This document shows, piece after piece, positions 8,812 to 21,121 of a stretch of 64,000 nt of DNA. The translations under genes were made by a program, and so were the position numbers. The notes beneath the pieces were generated by a model. That model did not search any database and had not been told where the DNA came from. It worked only from the letters and a program-made list of their open reading frames with translations. Numbering within the stretch: position 1 is the first letter of the stretch; each line of letters begins with the position of its first letter. The stretch comes from Corynebacterium sp. MSK041 (GTDB taxonomy: Bacteria; Actinomycetota; Actinomycetes; Mycobacteriales; Mycobacteriaceae): NCBI RefSeq assembly GCF_030232265.1, contig NZ_JASPJK010000006.1, forward strand, positions 56,140 to 120,139, read 5' to 3'.

Positions 8812-10410
8812 CTAGCGGCGAGGCTCACGCACCCAGGCACCAATAACACCAGGCACAACCTCAGGCGCTTCCCCTAGAAGTGCTTTCAAGTTACCTTCGC
8901 GTTCTACCGCCGATGTCACCGCTTGCACCCGGCCACGCTTCTGCTGCTTGCCTCCACGTGCTCCCATCCCGGGCGCCACACCGTACCCACCGGCGCCACT
9001 CGCTGCATTAACAGGCCCTCCAGCCCGCGCCCCCGCACCGGACGAACCAGCAATCATGCCGTTCGCACCAGCGCCAGCGCCAGCACCGGAACCAAAACCG
9101 TTGCTTCCCACACCGGACATACCCGGCCTCACACCGCCACCAAAACGGCCTGCACCAGCACCGAAACCTGATCCCGCACCGGCACCAAAGCCAGCGGCTC
9201 CTCGACCGGCAAACGGCATCGGTGCAGCTCCACCGAAACTTCCCAGTCCGCCCGGTGAGCCAAACCCACCTCCGAGACCACCGGCACCAGCTGGCGTCAT
9301 GGTGCCACCCAGTGGTGCACCACCCATCGCTCCTACCGGTGGCAAGGTAGGCGCCGTGGCACTAGCGACCTGCGTGGGAGTCGCTCCGGAGGCAATGAAG
9401 TCCAACATCTCCGGATTGGGGCGACCTACCTGCTCAATGATCTCGGCCGGTGTCGACGCATGCGCAAGATCTTGCCACCCAGCCTCAGTCAAGGCCTGAC
9501 TTACCACCTGTGGCAATGCCTGCTGGGTGAAGTCCGGTATCCCAGCACCTGAACCACCTTCATCCATCAATCCCCCCTTGGCTGAATCCAGAGAGGGCAG
9601 CAGCTGATGGAAGCTCGGCACCGTCGGATGCAACTCCGTGGTGAGGCGTGGCCCATACGTATTCAAATAGGCCTCTTCGATCCCTTTAGCCGCTAAAGGA
9701 TGCGCCGTTGCCCGTGAGGCCGCCAGCACTGATGCCGCCTGAATCGCACTAGCCTCACTCAGCGTCACAAGTCCGCCAGTATGAACGCCTAGCACCTCGG
9801 AGTTGGTCAAATAGCGTGCACCGGCCAAGGCAACCAACTCCACATGGCCCATGGCCGCACTCACCGCTTCCGTCTCCGCGGACCCTGCCAGCAGCCTCAA
9901 GGCCTCTGGCACCTTTTCAAGCGCTTGACTCAGCGTCGTGGCGGTTGAGAACCAGTTTTGCGACACCCCCATCATCGACGCCACATCCGTCGCGGCCAAC
10001 TGGGATACCAACCACTCCAAATTCAGTGGCCTCCCCGCGATGGGAGTAATAACACTAAAAGGATTAACCAGAGGCTGCTCCAACGTGGACGTAACCAACC
10101 CACCTGAAACATCCCCACCCGGCGAATTAAAGGACTCCCCGATCCCCACATCCACCGCTGTAAACCCATCAGCCTGCTCCGACAGCAGCTTCGCCGCATT
10201 GGCCAGCAACGTACCCAACCCCCGCGTCGCCTCAGGCTGACTCACCGCACTAATCGAGCCGTGCATCTGCCCGGCCTGATCGAAGCCGGAGACAGTCGAG
10301 AACGCGCCTAAGCTTCGTAATCCCCCAATAAGTGCAGAGCCCTGCAATTGACTCGCCGCATTGTCAACAATATTCGCAGCCTGCTTCACGGCGATTACGT
10401 CAATGAACAT
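8812..10410 (-). CDS. Ala/Gly-rich PPE/Esp-like protein, function unknown
   Basis: 532 residues with no signal peptide. Residues ~1-290 are Ala/Ser-rich and probably helical (MFIDVIAVKQAANIVDNAAS; QALEKVPEALRLLAGSAE). A middle segment follows (TEAGWQDLAHASTPAEII). Then comes a ~120-residue Gly/Ala/Pro low-complexity region (GGFGSPGGLGSFGGAAPM) and a conserved-looking basic-then-hydrophobic tail (KRGRVQAVTSAVEREG ... VVPGVIGAWVREPRR). The helical N-terminus with Gly-rich linker is reminiscent of type VII (ESX) substrates or partners such as PPE/EspB. That is an inference: no WXG motif or ESX component is nearby. It starts 29 bp after the lipoprotein gene. The pair interrupts the rpoZ-coaBC order. 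Confidence 0.7.
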   Translation of the reverse strand: MFIDVIAVKQAANIVDNAASQLQGSALIGGLRSLGAFSTVSGFDQAGQMHGSISAVSQPEATRGLGTLLANAAKLLSEQADGFTAVDVGIGESFNSPGGDVSGGLVTSTLEQPLVNPFSVITPIAGRPLNLEWLVSQLAATDVASMMGVSQNWFSTATTLSQALEKVPEALRLLAGSAETEAVSAAMGHVELVALAGARYLTNSEVLGVHTGGLVTLSEASAIQAASVLAASRATAHPLAAKGIEEAYLNTYGPRLTTELHPTVPSFHQLLPSLDSAKGGLMDEGGSGAGIPDFTQQALPQVVSQALTEAGWQDLAHASTPAEIIEQVGRPNPEMLDFIASGATPTQVASATAPTLPPVGAMGGAPLGGTMTPAGAGGLGGGFGSPGGLGSFGGAAPMPFAGRGAAGFGAGAGSGFGAGAGRFGGGVRPGMSGVGSNGFGSGAGAGAGANGMIAGSSGAGARAGGPVNAASGAGGYGVAPGMGARGGKQQKRGRVQAVTSAVEREGNLKALLGEAPEVVPGVIGAWVREPRR

Positions 10411-10439
10411 GTTCTCTTTTATCCCCCTATATTAAATGT

Positions 10440-11072
10440 TTATGTTCCGAAAAAGGACTCCATGATGCTTTGAGCAGTTGAACACAGCGTCTGTTCCCCT
10501 ACCGACTGATCCGCATCCGCAACGATGATCGAAAACTGCCCGCGTGTTGTATCAACTGCAGAAACGCAGCTTGCACTTGCTGTTTCAGTACCGCGGTAGA
10601 GAATCAGGCCTGGAATGACGGTCGAATCAGCATCCCTAACATTCGAATCAGGCTGTAGCTCCAAATCCTCGCGCGTAGCCGCGGACGTGCCGATAGCAAG
10701 ATATTGTCCACGAACATCGCTTACGAGTCCGCACCCAACTCCGCCACCTGGAAGAACACTTTGGGCCTCCAAAGGCTCCAGCCCCACCACTGCGAACTCC
10801 TCCGCCGAGATTTCGGTGCAAGGGTTGAAGAGGTTGTCCTTGATGGCGTTGTAGTCGAAGTCGCCGAGGACGAGGTCGCCACTGGCGAAGTGGAAGGCTG
10901 GAGCGCCGGTCTGGGATGCAGTGTGGGACTCGGAGGCTTCAGCTGGTGTTGCTGTGTCGATCGTGCCGTGAGGTTCGGCGGTGGTTTCTCCGGTGTCCTG
11001 GAAAGGTGTGCAACCAGTCAGTGCCGCGGTCAACATGACCCCCGTGATGTAGGAGAAGCCCCTGTGCTTCAT
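10440..11072 (-). CDS. DUF3558-type lipoprotein
   Basis: 210 residues beginning with a lipoprotein signal peptide whose lipobox is LTGC (GVMLTAALTGCTPF), so it should be lipid-anchored outside the membrane. A Ser/Thr/Glu-rich linker follows. The domain then has NPCTEISAEEFAVVGLEP and two further cysteines (GGVGCGLVS, SASCVSAVDTT), the pattern of mycolata DUF3558 lipoproteins, whose function is unknown. It heads a two-gene unit with the Gly-rich gene downstream. A perfect 8-2-8 palindrome lies about 110 bp upstream. Family call from remembered motif pattern. Confidence 0.8.
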   Translation of the reverse strand: MKHRGFSYITGVMLTAALTGCTPFQDTGETTAEPHGTIDTATPAEASESHTASQTGAPAFHFASGDLVLGDFDYNAIKDNLFNPCTEISAEEFAVVGLEPLEAQSVLPGGGVGCGLVSDVRGQYLAIGTSAATREDLELQPDSNVRDADSTVIPGLILYRGTETASASCVSAVDTTRGQFSIIVADADQSVGEQTLCSTAQSIMESFFGT

Positions 11073-11183
11073 ATCCGCCTACCCCCCGGATTTCTAGGTG
11101 GATCCTCACATCTTCGTTTGCCCCGGCACTGACCGGCTGCCCTTTGAATATGGCATGGTTTCCTCAGATTCGGAACACCAAAC

Positions 11184-11201
11184 TGTCCACTAAAGTGGAC
11201 A
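11184..11201. promoter_or_regulatory. Perfect 18-bp palindrome, operator-like
   Basis: TGTCCACTAAAGTGGACA is an 8-2-8 perfect palindrome about 110 bp upstream of the DUF3558 lipoprotein start. Its length and symmetry fit a dimeric repressor operator. The regulator is unknown and none is encoded nearby. Confidence 0.5.
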
Positions 11202-11402
11202 TTCATCGACGCAACGCGCTGACCAGCAGTTTTCGCTTAAATATTCCTAAATGATTCCTTAGAGTAATACCCCCGTTCAGGGGGAAATAATTGTTATAGG
11301 TGAAACAAATAACCATGTCAAGGCGACTTGGGAGGGCGGGTCGAGAAGGGGGACGTCGATAAGCGATTGAGAAACTCTTAGAAAATTGAGCGCGCTCGAA
11401 CG

Positions 11403-11437
11403 GCAAAACGCGGGCCCCGGCTTACACCGAGACCCGC
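11403..11437 (-). terminator. Rho-independent terminator after rpoZ
   Basis: On the minus strand an 11-bp stem (GCGGGTCTCGG / CCGGGGCCCGC, two G-U pairs in RNA) closes a TGTAAG loop and is followed by GTTTTG. It lies about 20 bp past the rpoZ stop and separates the mihF-gmk-rpoZ unit from the insert downstream. Confidence 0.75.
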
Positions 11438-11459
11438 GCTAAAACTGATGAGTTGAGGC

Positions 11460-11768
11460 TTACTGGCCTTCCTCATGCTCCAAGAGACCGTGCTCGATCT
11501 CACGCAGAGCGATAGACAGAGGCTTCTCCCCCTGCTCCGGAGTGACCAGGGGGCCGATGAACTCGAACACACCCTCATCCTGCTCCTGGTAGTAGCTGTT
11601 GATCTGACGCGCGCGCTTAGCGGCGAAGATCACCAGAGCGTACTTGGAAGACACCTTGGTCAACAGCTCATCAATAGGCGGTGCCGTGATGCCTTCAGGT
11701 GTGTCATACACCTGCTCGTTGACATCGACATCAGCCGAAGTAGCCAGATCGTTGGTCACGTTGCTCAC
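11460..11768 (-). CDS. rpoZ: RNA polymerase omega subunit
   Basis: 102 residues, GTG start ([20 protein letters not shown]). The conserved omega core reads [20 protein letters not shown] then [12 protein letters not shown], followed by [19 protein letters not shown]. Omega helps fold and hold the beta' subunit. It starts 6 bp after the gmk stop, as in most actinobacteria, and a strong terminator follows it. Confidence 0.96.
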   Translation of the reverse strand: MSNVTNDLATSADVDVNEQVYDTPEGITAPPIDELLTKVSSKYALVIFAAKRARQINSYYQEQDEGVFEFIGPLVTPEQGEKPLSIALREIEHGLLEHEEGQ

Positions 11769-11774
11769 TTACAC

Positions 11775-12365
11775 CTATTCATTGGTCGGACGATTAACGG
11801 ACAGAAGAATATCACTAATCCCTGAAACCGCCTCATCCAGGTCCTTGTTCACAATGACTGTGTCGAACTCATCCTGGGCGGCAAGCTCCTCACGCGCCGT
11901 TTCAAGGCGACGTTCAATGACATCCTGAGATTCTGTCGCGCGGCCGGTCAAACGATCAACCAGCACTTCCCATGACGGTGGAGCAAGGAAAACAGTCGTT
12001 GCTTCCGGCATGAGCATCTTGATGTTGCGAGCGCCAGCAAGATCAACCTCTACGAGCACAGGACGGCCGGCTTCCATAGCCTCACGCACTGGACCCGCTG
12101 GAGTGCCTGAACGCTGCAACCCGCTGTGGATATCAGCCCACTCGAGCATCTCACCCGCGTCGATCTTGTCCTGGAATTCCTCAGGTGTGACAAAGAAGTA
12201 ATCCTTGCCGTGAACCTCTCCCGGACGTGGATCACGCGTGGTCATGGAGACGGAGAAGTACAGATCTTCCACTGACTCCCGGAGGCGCTGAACCACAGTT
12301 GACTTACCAACGGCAGAAGGGCCAGCCAAAACAACAAGCCGACCCTTCTTATTCACGGTTGTCAC
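11775..12365 (-). CDS. gmk: Guanylate kinase
   Basis: Phosphorylates GMP to GDP. 196 residues with the P-loop [16 protein letters not shown] near the N-terminus, the GMP-binding region [20 protein letters not shown] and the lid region [14 protein letters not shown] start. It is 3 bp downstream of mihF and 6 bp upstream of rpoZ, the usual actinobacterial arrangement. Full length. Confidence 0.97.
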   Translation of the reverse strand: MTTVNKKGRLVVLAGPSAVGKSTVVQRLRESVEDLYFSVSMTTRDPRPGEVHGKDYFFVTPEEFQDKIDAGEMLEWADIHSGLQRSGTPAGPVREAMEAGRPVLVEVDLAGARNIKMLMPEATTVFLAPPSWEVLVDRLTGRATESQDVIERRLETAREELAAQDEFDTVIVNKDLDEAVSGISDILLSVNRPTNE

Positions 12366-12368
12366 CGA

Positions 12369-12689
12369 TTAGTCCGCGAAGCCAAAACGCTCGAGCAGTG
12401 CACGGCGCTGACGCTCGCCGAGGCCACGCAGGCGACGGGTCTGAGCGATCTCCAGCTCTTCCATGATCTCGCGTGCCTTGACCTTGCCCACCTTCGGCAG
12501 AGCCTCCAGGAGAGCAGAGACCTTGGTCTTGCCGATGATCTCGTTGGACTCAGCCTTCGCGAGAACTTCCTTCAGGTTGGTCTCGCCGCGCTTCAGGGAA
12601 GCCTTCAGCTCTGCGCGCTGCTTACGTGCCTCTGCAGCCTTAGCCAGAGCTTCCTGGCGCTGCTCCGGGGTCAGTTGGGGAAGGGCCAC
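12369..12689 (-). CDS. mihF: Actinobacterial integration host factor (mIHF)
   Basis: 106 residues from a GTG start, highly charged and helical (LTPEQRQEALAKAAEARKQR). It carries the helix-hairpin-like DNA-binding segment SALLEALPKVGKVKAREIME and the tail RRLRGLGERQRRALLERF. These match mIHF, an abundant nucleoid-associated DNA-bending protein specific to actinobacteria and unrelated to E. coli IHF. It heads the mihF-gmk-rpoZ unit. The 236-bp gap upstream, between it and pyrF, holds no gene and presumably the promoter. Confidence 0.95.
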   Translation of the reverse strand: MALPQLTPEQRQEALAKAAEARKQRAELKASLKRGETNLKEVLAKAESNEIIGKTKVSALLEALPKVGKVKAREIMEELEIAQTRRLRGLGERQRRALLERFGFAD

Positions 12690-12925
12690 TTCGGTTCCTC
12701 CATAAATAGTAGGGGTTAGTTAGTTTTTGACAGTCCAGTGTTTGAACCAACTCGACACTATTGCACAGCTGCTTTTCTAATTACAACCGTGTGATTGGCC
12801 GATCGCGGTTCAGTTTAACACTGGCCCTTGCTTAACGCGGTAACACTACCTGTGTTTCGGCATGTCACCGCGTCGACGTTTTCAACCTACCAGCAGTTTT
12901 AGGTTTTTCGCTAACTAGGGTTCGA

Positions 12926-13762
12926 TTAGGTTGATGAAACCTGTTCTTTTGCCCGTTTACGCAGGTCTTCAACGTTCGGGCCAGCGGAGAGCACGGAGCG
13001 GGAAACATTCGGGAAAACAAGATGGCTGTTTGCGCCCGCAATGCGAGCGACATCAGACATCGTTGCACCCTGCGCCCCCACGCCAGGCATAAGCACCGGC
13101 GCGTTGAGGTGCTCTAACCGCGGCGGGTTCTTCACCGTGGCACCAACGACAACCCCAACGTGGCCCACATGGCCGATGTCGGTCTTGTTGTATTGAGCGC
13201 ACTCATCAACCATGTGCTGGGCGACGGTGCCACCAGTGCTGCCTAGCTGCTGCTCCTGGAAGGCTTCGGCCTCCGGGTTGGAGTTGGCCGCCATGATGAA
13301 CACGCCACGGCCCTTCTCCCCCGCCAGCGCAATGGCGGGGTCTAAGGAACCGACGCCGAGGTACGGGGTGAGAGTCACGGCATCGCAGCAGAGCGGTGAG
13401 GCATCATCGAGCCAGGCCGCCGCATAGCCAGCCATGGTGGAACCAATGTCCCCACGCTTAGCATCAGCGACAATGAGGGAGCCGCTACCCTTAGCGGCGG
13501 CGATAACCTCCTCCAATACTGCGAAGCCCTTGGAGCCAAAACGTTCAAAGAACGCCACCTGTGGCTTGATCAGGGCCACGTGGCCCGCAAAGGCTTCCAC
13601 GCAGCGCAGCGAGAATTCGCGTAAGCCCTCTGCGTCATTGCTCAGCCCCCAGGCAGCAAGAAGCTGCTCGTGCGGGTCGATTCCTACGCACAGACGGCCG
13701 TAGTCCACGCCTGCATCAACTAGGCGTGCGCCAAAGCCTCGCCCAGTGCTCCCCTGGCTCAT
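12926..13762 (-). CDS. pyrF: Orotidine 5'-phosphate decarboxylase (actinobacterial type)
   Basis: Final step of UMP synthesis. 278 residues, the longer actinobacterial/mycobacterial form. It contains RLCVGIDPHEQLLAAWG at the N-terminus and the catalytic LIVADAKRGDIGSTMAGYA (Lys/Asp pair), plus VLMPGVGAQGATMSDV for phosphate binding. The ATG is immediately next to the carB stop, with no gap, so it is the last gene of the pyr operon. Full length. Confidence 0.97.
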   Translation of the reverse strand: MSQGSTGRGFGARLVDAGVDYGRLCVGIDPHEQLLAAWGLSNDAEGLREFSLRCVEAFAGHVALIKPQVAFFERFGSKGFAVLEEVIAAAKGSGSLIVADAKRGDIGSTMAGYAAAWLDDASPLCCDAVTLTPYLGVGSLDPAIALAGEKGRGVFIMAANSNPEAEAFQEQQLGSTGGTVAQHMVDECAQYNKTDIGHVGHVGVVVGATVKNPPRLEHLNAPVLMPGVGAQGATMSDVARIAGANSHLVFPNVSRSVLSAGPNVEDLRKRAKEQVSST

Positions 13763-17134
<3,372 letters not shown>

Positions 17135-17157
17135 TGTTTTCTTCTCCCTGGTTTCTC

Positions 17158-17661
17158 TTAGGCTTCTTGCTTTTCTGCGATGATCTGGCCGCGCACGGTC
17201 TCACCCTTGCGGGTGGCGTCCGCGATGGCGCGGATGAGCATGCGGGTATCTACGCCCCACAGGCCGGTGACGTTCTGTGCGGTCATTTCTTCTTCGAGGC
17301 TGCGCTTCGCTTCATGGTTCGAAGCGATGCGTGAGAGGTCACGGATGATCACTGCGGAGACAGTGATGTCCGTCCTACCCTCGCCGGCACCTTGACCTGT
17401 CCAACCAACGTTGCCGATCTCCGGGGTAGCGAAGACGAGGATCTGACCCGAATGCTCCGGGACGCACATCTGCTGCTCGTAGCCGAACATGTCGGTGGTG
17501 AATGTCACCTCACCAGCAATGTCTGCGGCCGGTGCTGCGCCGAAGAGGAAGCCCGGGAACGTTGCACCGTTATCCAGCACGAGATTCGCGCGCGTGCGAT
17601 TGCTTATCGACGAGGTGGTCTGGGTGTTCTGTGACTGGGAAGCTTGGTTAGTTGTTGTCAC
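17158..17661 (-). CDS. carA: Carbamoyl-phosphate synthase small chain, truncated: N-terminal domain only, glutaminase domain absent
   Basis: Encodes about 167 residues instead of the usual ~380-400. The part present is the CPSase small-chain domain: [68 protein letters not shown] and [17 protein letters not shown]. It ends at [11 protein letters not shown], where the class-I glutamine amidotransferase domain (GLGPGD-, GxCLGHQ- and HPE-type motifs) should begin. Only 23 bp separate its stop from carB, so no remnant of that domain is left. The stretch that is usually MTGYQE reads MFGYEQ. The GTG start has an AAGAAGG ribosome site inside the pyrC end. It may still bind CarB, but it cannot supply ammonia from glutamine. 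Confidence 0.9.
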   Translation of the reverse strand: MTTTNQASQSQNTQTTSSISNRTRANLVLDNGATFPGFLFGAAPAADIAGEVTFTTDMFGYEQQMCVPEHSGQILVFATPEIGNVGWTGQGAGEGRTDITVSAVIIRDLSRIASNHEAKRSLEEEMTAQNVTGLWGVDTRMLIRAIADATRKGETVRGQIIAEKQEA

Positions 17662-17663
17662 TG

Positions 17664-18947
17664 TTATGCCTTCTTTGCGGAGTAGGTTGTGGTGCCGCGC
17701 AGCCACGTGGAAATGACGCGGGCTTTGAATGTGGAGCCTTCATAGGGCGTGTTTGTGGATTTGGAGGCCATCTCAGTGCCATCAGCGGTCCACGGCGAAT
17801 CCGGGTCGATGAGGGTGAGGTTGGCGGGCTCACCCACGGCGATTGGTCGCCCGTGGTCCGTCAGACGGAGGATTTCAGCCGGCCGTTCGCTCATGACCTT
17901 GGCCACGAAGCGCCAGTCCGCCAGGCCGGATTCGACGAAGATCTGGGCGATGATAGCCAGGGAGGTTTCCAGGCCGATCATGCCGGGCTTGGCGTTTTCA
18001 AACTCGACGCACTTGTCTTCAGAGCCGTGCGGTGCGTGATCGGTGGCCACGACGTCAATCGTGCCGTCCAGTAGCGCGTCGCGCAGCGCGAACGTGTCCT
18101 TGTTCTCACGAAGTGGTGGGTTGACGCGGTAGACACCGTCGTAGGTTTCCAGCTTGTCGTCCGTAAGCAGCAAGTGGTGTGGGGTGACCTCAGCGGTGAC
18201 GTCAATCCCCTGCTCTTTGGCCCAGCGCAGGAGGGATACGGTGCCCTCGGTGGAGGCATGGCAGAGGTGGTAGCGCCCACCGTAGTCACGGGTCATGATC
18301 AGGTCGCGGGCAACGATGGATTCTTCCGCCACCCGTGGCCAGCCGCGCAGACCCAGACGAGCAGCGTTTTCACCCTCGTGGGCGCAGGAGCCCTCGGTCA
18401 TGCGGTGGTCCTCAGCGTGCTGTGCCAGCACAACGTCATAGGCCTTCGCGTACTCGATGGCGCGGCGCATGAGCTGCGGGTCGTTGACACAGCGACCGTC
18501 ATCAGAAAACATTCGCACGTGACCACGGGACATCAGCCCGATCTCGGTGAGTGTCTCCCCACCGAGACCCTTGGTGATGGAACCCACCGGATAAACATCG
18601 CACTTGCCGTAGGCCTGGCCCTTTTCCCACACCGCGTCGGCGAGGAAAGGCTGGTCGATGACAGGCTGGGTGTTCGCCATGGTGAACACAGCGGTGAAGC
18701 CGCCCGCCGCCGCAGCATCCGAACCCGTGGCAATGGTCTCCGTGTCTTCACGGCCCGGCTCACGCAGGTGCACGTGGACGTCGACAAGACCCGGCAGCAG
18801 CACGTTGCCGCCACAATCCACAACCTCGGAGGCATCGGTGAAGGGTGCATCACCGATGGACTCGATGACACCGGCCTCCACGCTGATGAGGATGTTCGTT
18901 TCTTCTTCGCCGTAGGGGCGCACATTATTCAAAGCAAGTGTTGTCAC
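17664..18947 (-). CDS. pyrC: Dihydroorotase
   Basis: Cyclises carbamoyl-aspartate to dihydroorotate. 427 residues from a GTG preceded by GGAG (start [15 protein letters not shown]). The zinc motif [28 protein letters not shown] and [16 protein letters not shown] are intact, typical of class I dihydroorotases. It begins 4 bp after the pyrB stop and ends 2 bp before the shortened carA. Full length. Confidence 0.97.
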   Translation of the reverse strand: MTTLALNNVRPYGEEETNILISVEAGVIESIGDAPFTDASEVVDCGGNVLLPGLVDVHVHLREPGREDTETIATGSDAAAAGGFTAVFTMANTQPVIDQPFLADAVWEKGQAYGKCDVYPVGSITKGLGGETLTEIGLMSRGHVRMFSDDGRCVNDPQLMRRAIEYAKAYDVVLAQHAEDHRMTEGSCAHEGENAARLGLRGWPRVAEESIVARDLIMTRDYGGRYHLCHASTEGTVSLLRWAKEQGIDVTAEVTPHHLLLTDDKLETYDGVYRVNPPLRENKDTFALRDALLDGTIDVVATDHAPHGSEDKCVEFENAKPGMIGLETSLAIIAQIFVESGLADWRFVAKVMSERPAEILRLTDHGRPIAVGEPANLTLIDPDSPWTADGTEMASKSTNTPYEGSTFKARVISTWLRGTTTYSAKKA

Positions 18948-18951
18948 TGCC

Positions 18952-19899
18952 CTACTCCTTTCCTTCCAGCGCATCGTCGCCACTGGCTAGCAGGGTGAAC
19001 AGCACCGCCATGCGGGTGTACACACCGTTTGTCACCTGGTCGAGGACCACGGTGTTGTCGCGGTCGGCGACATTGAAGTTGATTTCCATGCCGCGCAACA
19101 TCGGCCCCGGGTGCATGATCAGGGTGTCAGCGCCAAGCTTGTCAGCGCGGTCCTGGGAGAGCCCGTACAAGGTGGCGTATTCGCGGTGGGACGGGAAGAA
19201 GCCTCCGTTCATGCGCTCAGCTTGCACGCGCAGCATCATCACAACTGCGGGTTTATCACTAGACGCGAGCTCCGCGTCAAAGTCATAGGCCACGCGGCAC
19301 GGCCAGTTCTCCACACCGGTGGGCAGCAGAGTCGGCGGTGCAACGAGCACGACTTCTGCGCCGAGTGTGGACAGCAAGTCCACGTTGGAGCGCGCCACGC
19401 GGGAGTGCAAGATGTCACCGACGATGAGCACTTTCTTGCCTTCGACGGAACCAATGTGCTGGCGCATGGTCACGGCATCAAGCAGTGCCTGCGTCGGGTG
19501 CTGGTGCGAGCCATCGCCCGCATTAATAATCGCCGCACCCGGCACCCACTCACGCAGCAGATTCGGCGCACCGGAAGACGGGTGGCGCATGATGATCGCG
19601 TCCGCGCCCACGGCCTTCAAAGTGGCGGCGGTGTCTTTGAGGGACTCGCCCTTCTTCACACTGGAGCTGGATGCAGACACGTTGATCACGTCCGCGCTCA
19701 TCCACTTGCCCGCCGTCTCAAAAGAGGAGCGGGTGCGCGTGGAGTTTTCGTAGAACAGCGTGAAGATAGTGCGCCCGCGCAGGGTGGGCAGCTTCTTCAT
19801 CTCACGGCCATCCAGGGCTTCACGGAAACGGTCTGCCTCATCCATCAGCCCGATGATCTCTTCGCGGCTCAAGTCCGCGATGCTGATCAGATGCTTCAT
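18952..19899 (-). CDS. pyrB: Aspartate carbamoyltransferase catalytic chain
   Basis: Joins carbamoyl phosphate and aspartate. 315 residues with the carbamoyl-phosphate loop [17 protein letters not shown], the [16 protein letters not shown] region, [12 protein letters not shown] and [14 protein letters not shown], all typical and intact. No regulatory pyrI is next to it. The ATG overlaps the pyrR stop by one base (TAATG), so the pair is translationally coupled. It consumes the carbamoyl phosphate made by CarAB, so the CarA truncation bears directly on this step. Confidence 0.98.
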   Translation of the reverse strand: MKHLISIADLSREEIIGLMDEADRFREALDGREMKKLPTLRGRTIFTLFYENSTRTRSSFETAGKWMSADVINVSASSSSVKKGESLKDTAATLKAVGADAIIMRHPSSGAPNLLREWVPGAAIINAGDGSHQHPTQALLDAVTMRQHIGSVEGKKVLIVGDILHSRVARSNVDLLSTLGAEVVLVAPPTLLPTGVENWPCRVAYDFDAELASSDKPAVVMMLRVQAERMNGGFFPSHREYATLYGLSQDRADKLGADTLIMHPGPMLRGMEINFNVADRDNTVVLDQVTNGVYTRMAVLFTLLASGDDALEGKE

Positions 19900-20450
19900 T
19901 ATTCCTCGCCCTCTTTCATCAGGAGGACGGCATCTTCACCGTCGAAAGGTGTGAGCGTCACAGTGACGTCCTCGCTCAGTGCCGTTGGGATGTTTTTGCC
20001 CACGTAATCCGCGCGGATAGGCACGGCGCGGTGGCCGCGGTCCACGAGGACGGCGAGCTGGATAATGTCGGGGCGGCCGATAGCGCTCAAGGCGTCGAGT
20101 GCGGCGCGGATCGTGCGGCCGGAAAACAGCACATCATCAACCAGCACGATGGTCGCGCCGTTGATATCACCTGGAATGTCCGTGGGCCTCAATGCACGGT
20201 GCGGGCGGCGGCGCAGATCATCGCGGTAGAGGGTGACATCCAGGCTTCCAACAGGGACGTTCACCCCCGCGAATTCCTCAATCGCCGCGCCGATGCGCTG
20301 GGCCAAGGGCACTCCCCCAGATGGGATGCCCAACAGAATCACCGTTGGTGCACCAGGTGAATCGAGCGCTGTTTTCTCGATGATTTGGTGCGCGATGCGT
20401 GCAATCGTGCGCGAGACGTCACTAGCGTCAAGCAACTTCGTGGCACTCAT
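19899..20450 (-). CDS. pyrR: Bifunctional pyr operon regulator / uracil phosphoribosyltransferase
   Basis: 183 residues from an ATG with a strong GGAAGGAGG ribosome site. It has the phosphoribosyltransferase core [17 protein letters not shown], the PRPP motif [20 protein letters not shown] and [20 protein letters not shown], matching PyrR. The protein binds pyr mRNA in response to UMP/UTP. It is the first gene of the pyr operon. A PyrR-loop-like hairpin lies directly upstream of its own ribosome site, which points to feedback control of translation. Confidence 0.95.
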   Translation of the reverse strand: MSATKLLDASDVSRTIARIAHQIIEKTALDSPGAPTVILLGIPSGGVPLAQRIGAAIEEFAGVNVPVGSLDVTLYRDDLRRRPHRALRPTDIPGDINGATIVLVDDVLFSGRTIRAALDALSAIGRPDIIQLAVLVDRGHRAVPIRADYVGKNIPTALSEDVTVTLTPFDGEDAVLLMKEGEE

Positions 20451-20458
20451 CGAACCTC

Positions 20459-20484
20459 CTTCCCCGCCTCTCTGTGCGGAATTT
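20459..20484 (-). promoter_or_regulatory. Putative PyrR-binding RNA hairpin beside the pyrR ribosome-binding site
   Basis: On the minus strand TTCCGC-ACAGAGAG-GCGGGG forms a short stem with a loop that includes CAGAGAGG, the core of the PyrR recognition sequence of Gram-positive pyr leaders. The 3' side of the stem runs straight into the GGAAGGAGG ribosome site. There is no terminator between it and pyrR. This suggests translational repression, as reported for mycobacterial pyrR, rather than transcription attenuation. Confidence 0.6.
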
Positions 20485-20649
20485 AAAGGATGCTTCTTTT
20501 TAGCGCCTGCCAATGCTTGGTAGACGCTTGCAACACTAGCACTTTTTCCACTCGTGCACCCCACATCGCAGACCACATCACCGCCCACTTAACCCCCAGT
20601 GCAAACTAACCCGCCAAGCCCTCAACCGACACAGGTAACCTTGGGTGCC

Positions 20650-21120
20650 ATGACCACACCCAATGAGAACCCCACTCCGGAGCTCACCGAGGACGATCGT
20701 GTCCGCGAGGTCGGCCTCGCCGACATTGCCGCCGTACTTGAGGGCGAGGGCTTGGAATACCGCCTGGAAGAGCCCGTTGTTCGCACCGGCTTCATCAACG
20801 CCGCGATGGTGTTCACCTTCGATGACGGCAAACTCGTTTTCGAGTCCGTGTGGCGCGGCGAGTTCGCGCCGGAGGATGTGTCCTCGCTGCTTTACGCCAC
20901 GAATGAGTACAACCAGTCGCATTTCACACCAACTCTGCGTTTCTTCCAGAGTGAGGAGAACACCCTGGCCATCACGGGTATTCGGTCGCTGGATGTGAGC
21001 CGTGGCTTATCGACGAATCAGTTGGGCGCTTTCATCATCACCTCCATCAACGCAACCATGCAGGCTTTCAATTTCTTGGCTGAGTCTTTCCCAACAGCCG
21101 TGACGTGGGAGGAGAACTAA
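20650..21120 (+). CDS. YbjN-like domain protein
   Basis: 156 residues, acidic, no signal peptide. The region DIAAVLEGEGLEYRLEEP, VFTFDDGKLVFESVWRGEF and LYATNEYNQSHFTPTLRFF has the alternating pattern of YbjN-fold proteins, related to the type III chaperone fold, whose role in actinobacteria is unclear. The ATG follows the divergent pyrR leader by about 200 bp. The next gene, of the same apparent family, starts 1 bp after its stop, so the two are translated together. The family call comes from remembered pattern similarity only. Confidence 0.72.
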   Translation: MTTPNENPTPELTEDDRVREVGLADIAAVLEGEGLEYRLEEPVVRTGFINAAMVFTFDDGKLVFESVWRGEFAPEDVSSLLYATNEYNQSHFTPTLRFFQSEENTLAITGIRSLDVSRGLSTNQLGAFIITSINATMQAFNFLAESFPTAVTWEEN

Positions 21121-21121
21121 A

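Larger units (their letters stand above)
11073..11459 (-). other. 387-bp intergenic region upstream of the DUF3558 gene
   Basis: No convincing gene on either strand. From the rpoZ side it holds the rpoZ terminator, an AT-rich stretch containing a small CCCCC-GTTCA-GGGGG hairpin near 11269-11283, the 18-bp palindrome at 11184-11201, and then the leader of the lipoprotein gene. It is long compared with the 2-30 bp gaps elsewhere in this gene set, so it most likely holds an independent promoter for the two-gene insert. Confidence 0.6.

Noticed and set aside
12690..12925. tRNA or small RNA in the mihF-pyrF gap
   Set aside because: No cloverleaf or clear stem-loop with a CCA end was seen; it reads as a promoter region.
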